The notes beneath the pieces are model-generated. The model was not told where the DNA came from. It saw nothing but the letters and a program-made list of their open reading frames with translations, and did not search any database. This document shows, piece by piece, positions 4,921-9,885 of a stretch of 9,885 bases of DNA (positions are counted from its first letter, which is position 1; every line of letters starts with the position of its first letter). The translations under genes were made by a program, and so were the position numbers. Origin of the DNA: JBEBBU01 sp041158225 (GTDB lineage: Bacteria; Pseudomonadota; Gammaproteobacteria; Methylococcales; Methylococcaceae); assembly GCA_041158225.1 (NCBI GenBank), contig JBEBBU010000104.1:1-9885 (forward strand). The letters are read 5' to 3'.

Positions 4921-7302
4921 TCAGCGCAAAAGTCGACGATGATGGCCGGACAGCGAAGCATCCATGTTTCTGGATACCCGGCGCTGTACATTCAGCACCC
5001 CGATATTGCCCAATATACCCGAAGTAATGCCATTCAGCACTCCTGCAAAACCGCCCACCACACACAGCAGGTTGGGAATCAGCCCACTACGCAGGGTCTG
5101 CCGCAGTTTCGCATCCTGAGTATATGCCAGCGTAAACAGGGTTACCAGCGCGTCAAGACGCTCGCCCATGGCGACAATATCAGCCTGGCATTCACCTGCA
5201 CGGTCATTGTCATAGCCCAGTGCCATGCTGACATGAGCAGCCTGCTGTGTTGCTACATCCAGCACATCCGCACTGGCAAAGGCGGGATACAAGCCTCGCT
5301 TGGCCAGTCCCTCAAGAAAACGGGTCACCTGTATATCGTCCATATCACCACTATACAGATCTGCACCAAGGCTTGCGGAGAGTACTGACGCTTCCTGTTC
5401 GCTCCTGTCAGAAACCAGAAAGACCTGTACGCCAAGATCACGAATGCGCTGTATGGCTTCAGCAGCTCTGGGACGCGCATCTGGCACAAAACTGACGCTA
5501 CCGGCATCAACCCCATCAAGACTGACCTTGATGGATGGCAGCACACCTTCCTGAGCAGACAGACTGGTCAGGGTCAGTATCTGACGATCCACTTCAACGC
5601 TTAGCGTATTTTCCTCCAGCACTTTCATCAAAGGCTGACGTACGGCAAGCTGCTGACTGCTACAGGCGGCCAGCAGGGCATCCGTACGCACATCTCCCAG
5701 ATAAAGCCCGGCACCGGCCACCATACGCAGGAAGACATCATGATCCATGACACCATGATCCAGCCTGTCAATACGCCATGAAGGCTGCTCCAGCCCCGGA
5801 TAATCCTTGATCACAAGGAAACGGCTCTGCCTGAGACGGTAAAGTGCACCCGGATCTCTCAGTAACAGCCCCTGCCGCATCAGCACGCTACTTTCCTGTA
5901 ACGTGGCCATTGGCGCTGCAAGGTGGGCAGCACTGAACCAGTCCTGATGCAGGATGGCACCCACTACAAAAAGATTCCCCATGGCAAGCCCTACCGCTGC
6001 TGCTGCCAGCGTGGGAGGTACGGCACGGTCTGAAAGCCTTTGACCAGCCGCCTGAACCTCAGGTACGGCAACTGCGCGCACCGCACTCCTGTTGAAGCCT
6101 TCTACCACAGATATGGCCCGGCTGTTCAAACCAGATACCGTCACACTGACCAGCGCCTGCCCAAAAATGATATGGCTGGAAGCATACAATGCGTCGCCCG
6201 GAACCTTCCGCACTGGATGAATCTCTCCTGTCATCGCCTGCTCGTCCACAAGCACGCTACCAGAGATGATCTGCGCATCGACAGGCACATGCTGGCCGGC
6301 ATGCAGTGTCAGCCTTTCATCCATCCTGATCGCGGCGACAGGGGTTGTCATTTCAACACCCTCGGCTGAAACATAGTCAACCACAGCCGGTAAACTCACG
6401 GTTTCCTGCACCACACGCTGCTGCTGTTTCTCAAGCTCCTTGCGTGTTCGCCTTTCCCAGTAACGCCAGGACCAGTCGGTCAGGGCAAATGCCAGAACCT
6501 GCCCGCTGACAATGGAACAGGCAAGCAGAGCCATCATCCACGTGGGTGTCGTCAGTTTGCCTCTGCCAATATCCCTGAGAGCATCACGCATCGTGCCTAC
6601 ATTGGTCACCAGCATGATGCCAGCGCTCAGCGGTGTTGCCAGAGGCAGCACCAGTTCACCTGCAGCGGCCAATCCAAGCGAGGTATTGACGGTTGCAAAC
6701 CTGACAGGTTCAGCCTTGACCACTGGCAATGCCAATCTATCGGTGTTCCACACCAGATCATCTGCAGCCCGCAACAGCGCGTGGACGCTGATACGCTCAG
6801 GATCGTGTGCAATCAGGACTTTGCCGGAAGACGCACTCAGACTGACTGAGGCAACGCCCTGAATCTGCCTTAATCCTTTGGCAACTCTGGCAGCCCGATC
6901 AGCGACAGCATCAATTCCTGGATAATGGATTTCAAGCCTGCCAGGACGACTCTTGCCGGGACGCCATGAAGAAATCATCTGGCCGTGGCGATACCATGTG
7001 ACAGGACGCTCACGCTGCCAGCGGGGAAGCATACCGGTATCCAGAGGTTGAATCCGGCCTTCGATGGCATCACAACAACTGGCCAGAAATACCTTGCGGC
7101 TGGAAGGCTCTGTCTGGTAACGGATCGTGATTGAACCACCGGACGGATCAAGCTGTATTGAAATGATTTCTGGCAGGGAAAACAGCCTCAATACCAGATT
7201 TCTCAGAAGATCATGTTCGCTGGCAAACAGCCCATGATTCCGGCAGCGCACCCAGTCCCTGCCCAGAGAAACACTACTTACGCCCGAAGCAAGCTCACTC
7301 AC
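4921..7302 (-). CDS. Catalytically degenerate P-type ATPase paralog (putative pseudoenzyme)
   Basis: The 793-aa protein is collinear with the intact ATPase just upstream. It has two N-terminal ferredoxin-like repeats (about 15-82 and 120-185), a membrane pair around 205-275, an actuator domain, a second membrane pair (about 425-465), P/N domains and a C-terminal membrane pair (about 740-772). Shared landmarks include HVPVDAQI (338-345), AMTGE (356-360), LSDRAVPPTLA (423-433), HLAAP (460-464) and IPNLLCVVGG (742-751). The catalytic motifs are gone. DKTGT is replaced in the 498-504 region (IKDYPGL), GDGIND by SADVLD (677-682) and the SGD loop by SDR (631-633). The nucleotide-binding HP and GYG elements are absent. 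It should therefore not form the phosphoenzyme or pump. The GTG start has GGAGGG 8 nt upstream, and the frame is unbroken over 2.4 kb, arguing for selection as a partner, regulator or sensor. Cys76-Cys77 in the first repeat could bind metal; that is speculation. Confidence 0.9.
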   Translation of the reverse strand: MSELASGVSSVSLGRDWVRCRNHGLFASEHDLLRNLVLRLFSLPEIISIQLDPSGGSITIRYQTEPSSRKVFLASCCDAIEGRIQPLDTGMLPRWQRERPVTWYRHGQMISSWRPGKSRPGRLEIHYPGIDAVADRAARVAKGLRQIQGVASVSLSASSGKVLIAHDPERISVHALLRAADDLVWNTDRLALPVVKAEPVRFATVNTSLGLAAAGELVLPLATPLSAGIMLVTNVGTMRDALRDIGRGKLTTPTWMMALLACSIVSGQVLAFALTDWSWRYWERRTRKELEKQQQRVVQETVSLPAVVDYVSAEGVEMTTPVAAIRMDERLTLHAGQHVPVDAQIISGSVLVDEQAMTGEIHPVRKVPGDALYASSHIIFGQALVSVTVSGLNSRAISVVEGFNRSAVRAVAVPEVQAAGQRLSDRAVPPTLAAAAVGLAMGNLFVVGAILHQDWFSAAHLAAPMATLQESSVLMRQGLLLRDPGALYRLRQSRFLVIKDYPGLEQPSWRIDRLDHGVMDHDVFLRMVAGAGLYLGDVRTDALLAACSSQQLAVRQPLMKVLEENTLSVEVDRQILTLTSLSAQEGVLPSIKVSLDGVDAGSVSFVPDARPRAAEAIQRIRDLGVQVFLVSDRSEQEASVLSASLGADLYSGDMDDIQVTRFLEGLAKRGLYPAFASADVLDVATQQAAHVSMALGYDNDRAGECQADIVAMGERLDALVTLFTLAYTQDAKLRQTLRSGLIPNLLCVVGGFAGVLNGITSGILGNIGVLNVQRRVSRNMDASLSGHHRRLLR

Positions 7303-7310
7303 CGCTTTTA

Positions 7311-7316
7311 CCCTCC
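7311..7316 (-). promoter_or_regulatory. Ribosome-binding site for the degenerate ATPase (supports GTG start)
   Basis: GGAGGG lies 8 nt upstream of the GTG at 7302-7300 and just after the stop of the intact ATPase. A strong dedicated site in front of the dead paralog indicates it is still actively translated. Confidence 0.8.
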
Positions 7317-7319
7317 AGA

Positions 7320-9854
7320 TCAGTGTTGCATGGAAGCATCATGATGATGCGACTCGTCAAAACCAGCCTCCCTGAGTTCGGCCTCAAGCTGCAGACGCCG
7401 CTCTCTTTCCAGCCTTGAGACCTTGCGTAATGGCCACACGCCGTTGGCAAGCGCCCCCAGAGCAGCCACATTGTTGGTCACCACCGACATGGCAATACCA
7501 AAGCCCATGGTAAATACGCCCGCCACACAGATCAGGTTGGGCACCAGTATCATGGTCCAGCTATTGCGGACATTGCCTGCCATATCATGAGCAATATCTC
7601 TCAGTTCACACAGCTTGCCCAGGCCCTGCTCCATAAACACAATCTGCGCCGTATCGGTCGCAATGGAAGTAGCACCTCTCAGCGAAATGGAGACATTAGC
7701 CTGCTTCAGTGCGATGGAGTCATTGATGCCATCGCCAATAAAACAGACCTTCTTGCCTTCTTCCTGCAGCTGCCGCACATAATCGGCCTTGTCGGCGGGC
7801 AATACCTGGGCGAAATAGCGGTCCATACCCAGTTCTTCAGCCAGCTTGCGGGTAGGTGCCTCATGATCGCCCGAAATAATGGCAAGATGCTTGATACCAC
7901 GCGCCCTCAGGCCAGCGACAATGTCCTTGACCTCAGGCCTGACCGCCGCCTGCAGTTCGACTGCGCCGCCCAGTTTGTCATCGACCCCGACCATGACCAT
8001 GGTGTAACCTTCAAGGTGGGCGGCGTCCAGTGCCTTCTTGATTTCGGGGGTAAGCTTGATGTTTTCCATCTCCATGAAGCGCGGGCTACCCACCCGGATG
8101 GTATGACCATTAATGCCGACACTGATGCCATAGCCCACCTTGTACTGGGTTTCATCCGTGGCAGGCAGTACAAGCCCAGCCTCTTCAGCCTTGTGCAGTA
8201 TCGCCAGCGCTATAGGATGGTGAAATTTCTGCTCAGCGGCTGCAGCATACTGCAGGATTTCATGTTCACTGAAGCCCTTGGTGGCATAAATCCTGCCGAC
8301 CTCAGGGCGCTCGCGCGTCAGCGTCCCTGTCTTGTCAAACAGGACAGTATCCACTTCATTCATCAGTTCAAGTGCCCGGCCATCCTTGACCAGAATACCG
8401 CGCTGGGCGCACAACGCGAGCGATGAGAGCATGGCCAGCGGCGCTGCCATACGGATACCTGTTCCCATATCACTGTTGAGCACGGCCACTGCACCATGAG
8501 GCCCCATGGCTGCCATGGCAACGCCACCCAGAGCAAGGGTCGGTATTACCGCCTGATCCGCAAGTCGCTCGCCCTTGTTCTGCGAAGTCAGTTTATAGCC
8601 CGCTGTATCATTGAGAATCTGACTGATCTTGGAAGAAGCGGTATCGTTACCTGACAGTTCGACTGCGACATGGATCTTGCCGGCAACCAGAATAGTCGAT
8701 GCATAGACATGATCACCCACACCTTTCTCGGCAGGGGTAGACTCACCCGTCAGCGCATGCTGGTCCACCATGGCCATACCTTCCATGATGACACCGTCCA
8801 CAGGTACGGCGTCCCCAGTATGAACCACTACGATATCGCCCTTGCTTACCTTGTCGAGTGAAACCTCGATTTCCACGCCATCCTGTAACAGCCAGACATA
8901 GCGGGGCTGCTTGCCAAAGGCACTCAGCAGCATCTTTTTGGAATTATCTTCGGTTTTACGTACCAGAAGCCGTCCAAAAGAAAGACACCAGGCCAGCACG
9001 GCGCCAGGCAGTACCTGTAGCGTGGCAAGACAGCCAACCACTACAATAGAGTCAAGAACGTCGACACCCAGACGTTTTTCCTTGAACAGCACCTCCCATG
9101 CCCCCTGAAAACTGGGGATAGAGGTATAGGCAAAAACAGCAGCAGCAACAGGCACCAGAGGAGGTGCCGCCAACTGGGCAACAGCAGCCAGTGCCAGTGA
9201 TCCCGTACAGATGGTAAGGTCAAGATCGAGCTTGTCCAGTTCGGCCTGATGCTCGGCCTGGGCAAGGGCGCTGTCAAGAATTTCGATCAACTGCTCGCGG
9301 GTCAGGCGCCTTGGATCATATTCAATCTGGACAACGCAGCGAAGGGAGTGCGTCTGGTACTGATCCACCCCAAGTACGCTCATCAGTTCACGCTCAATGG
9401 CCTGGCAGAGGATGGCTTTCCGGTACAGCACAGGATTCTTCAGCCTGATGACACCTAGGCGCTCTGAAACAATCTGCCAGCCTGAAATCCTGCGACCGTA
9501 ACGGTGGTAGTGCAGCACACCATGACGGTCTCGGGCTACCGGTGCCTCGGTCAGATAGGGAGCACCGGCAGCCGCCGCGGCGTCATCCAGACTGAAACTG
9601 TCAGACAGCGCCGCCATGACATCCTTGAGTACAAACTGGCGGTCATTGAAGTGAAGATCAGCATGACCATCTCTGACGACAATGTTTCTGATAACGTCAG
9701 GCCGGAAGGCTCTGACCAGAAAACGGCGGAACTCAGGCGCTTCAGGAGCACTGAACACCGAAGAATTGGTGATCCTGACAACACCAGATGATGGAAACTG
9801 AACGGATGAAGACACAGAGCTTCGCGCAGGCAATGAACTACTTTTTTCGGTCAT
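7320..9854 (-). CDS. P-type ATPase, P1B/HMA-like with atypical transmembrane site
   Basis: This 844-aa ion-motive ATPase is catalytically complete. It has the actuator TGE at 369-371, phosphorylated Asp507 in DKTGT, HHP (545-547) and GYG (574-576) for nucleotide binding, SGD (661-663) and GDGIND (707-712). Eight membrane segments fit a P1B layout: two pairs between about 212 and 298, one pair at about 434-480 and one at about 766-805. The substrate signature is unusual. The sixth membrane segment, where CPC/SPC/APC would sit, reads LNSDMGTGIRMAAP (459-472). The two N-terminal ferredoxin-like repeats (about 22-85 and 133-198) have no CxxC. The C-terminus ends with HHHD and a final His. The transported ion cannot be read from this; canonical Cu, Zn/Cd or Co signatures are missing. 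The ATG overlaps a possible upstream stop (ATGA), and its Shine-Dalgarno is weak. The degenerate paralog starts 17 nt downstream of its stop. The first ~20 residues are Ser-rich. Confidence 0.92.
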   Translation of the reverse strand: MTEKSSSLPARSSVSSSVQFPSSGVVRITNSSVFSAPEAPEFRRFLVRAFRPDVIRNIVVRDGHADLHFNDRQFVLKDVMAALSDSFSLDDAAAAAGAPYLTEAPVARDRHGVLHYHRYGRRISGWQIVSERLGVIRLKNPVLYRKAILCQAIERELMSVLGVDQYQTHSLRCVVQIEYDPRRLTREQLIEILDSALAQAEHQAELDKLDLDLTICTGSLALAAVAQLAAPPLVPVAAAVFAYTSIPSFQGAWEVLFKEKRLGVDVLDSIVVVGCLATLQVLPGAVLAWCLSFGRLLVRKTEDNSKKMLLSAFGKQPRYVWLLQDGVEIEVSLDKVSKGDIVVVHTGDAVPVDGVIMEGMAMVDQHALTGESTPAEKGVGDHVYASTILVAGKIHVAVELSGNDTASSKISQILNDTAGYKLTSQNKGERLADQAVIPTLALGGVAMAAMGPHGAVAVLNSDMGTGIRMAAPLAMLSSLALCAQRGILVKDGRALELMNEVDTVLFDKTGTLTRERPEVGRIYATKGFSEHEILQYAAAAEQKFHHPIALAILHKAEEAGLVLPATDETQYKVGYGISVGINGHTIRVGSPRFMEMENIKLTPEIKKALDAAHLEGYTMVMVGVDDKLGGAVELQAAVRPEVKDIVAGLRARGIKHLAIISGDHEAPTRKLAEELGMDRYFAQVLPADKADYVRQLQEEGKKVCFIGDGINDSIALKQANVSISLRGATSIATDTAQIVFMEQGLGKLCELRDIAHDMAGNVRNSWTMILVPNLICVAGVFTMGFGIAMSVVTNNVAALGALANGVWPLRKVSRLERERRLQLEAELREAGFDESHHHDASMQH

Positions 9855-9885
9855 GGATAATCCGGCTGATACAACGGTAGAGGCC
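9851..9885 (-). CDS. Possible 3' end of an upstream gene overlapping the ATPase start
   Basis: Reading into the window from the right edge on the minus strand, one frame ends PLPLYQPDYP then TGA, with the TGA overlapping the ATPase ATG as ATGA. The same 4-nt overlap joins rhomboid to miaB, and the ATPase has no strong ribosome-binding site of its own, so a coupled upstream gene is plausible. Another frame also stays open to a TAG at 9838, and the ATPase frame itself is open to the edge. Only 10 codons are visible, so no product can be named. Confidence 0.3.
   Translation of the reverse strand, partial: PLPLYQPDYP

Noticed and set aside
5735..5765. Short direct repeat of CATGATCCA
   Set aside because: It falls within the dead ATPase and reflects repeated Asp-His/Met codons. 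It is too short and isolated to be a functional repeat.
4921..7302. Calling the second ATPase a pseudogene
   Set aside because: The frame is intact over 793 codons, the start has a strong ribosome-binding site, and structural landmarks are kept while only the catalytic motifs are lost. That pattern fits a retained pseudoenzyme better than decay.
7587..8426. 279-codon plus-strand open frame opposite the intact ATPase
   Set aside because: It covers the region encoding DKTGT to GDGIND on the other strand. No ribosome-binding site or recognisable domain was seen, so it is a shadow frame.
7320..9854. Annotation as a copper exporter (CopA) or Zn/Cd exporter (ZntA)
   Set aside because: Both need a Cys-Pro-Cys motif in the sixth membrane segment and usually an N-terminal CxxC. 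Neither is present, so no metal is assigned.

Overview
The window reads as one stretch of a proteobacterial chromosome at roughly 50-55% GC (judged by eye). Every supported gene lies on the minus strand, so the direction of transcription runs from the high coordinates to the low ones. The order miaB - ybeZ(phoL) - ybeY - corC(ybeX) is the classic gammaproteobacterial tRNA/rRNA-maturation cluster, and the proteins look proteobacterial. I cannot place the organism more finely: a gamma-, zeta- or Acidithiobacillus-like lineage would all fit.

Layout in transcription order. (1) 9851-9885: the possible last codons of an upstream gene, whose TGA overlaps the next ATG. (2) 7320-9854: an intact P-type ATPase of 844 aa with all cytoplasmic catalytic motifs, no CxxC metal-binding motif at the N-terminus and no CPx motif in its sixth membrane segment. 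(3) 4921-7302: a 793-aa full-length paralog of the same ATPase that has lost DKTGT, HP, the SGD loop and GDGxND, so it looks like a pseudoenzyme. (4) 4567-4905: a 112-aa two-helix membrane protein. (5) 3648-4541: a multi-pass membrane protein resembling DUF2232/YybS. (6) 2923-3642: a rhomboid serine protease. (7) 1580-2926: MiaB. (8) 543-1553: PhoH-like ATPase YbeZ/PhoL. (9) 100-546: YbeY endoribonuclease. (10) 1-75: the first 25 codons of a CorC-like protein, cut by the window edge.

The genes are packed with gaps of 5-26 nt or 4-nt overlaps from one end to the other. I see no room for a terminator or a full intergenic promoter, so the block may be one long operon, or two adjoining ones with promoters buried in coding sequence. 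Three genes start with TTG or GTG behind strong Shine-Dalgarno sequences.

The conserved half (miaB to corC) handles tRNA thiomethylation, ribosome maturation/RNA quality control and probably divalent-cation handling. The upstream half is membrane-centred. Its most unusual element is the ATPase plus dead ATPase plus small membrane protein trio, which I propose as a candidate multi-subunit transport or sensing complex of unknown substrate. No RNA genes, mobile elements, CRISPR arrays or integration sites were seen.
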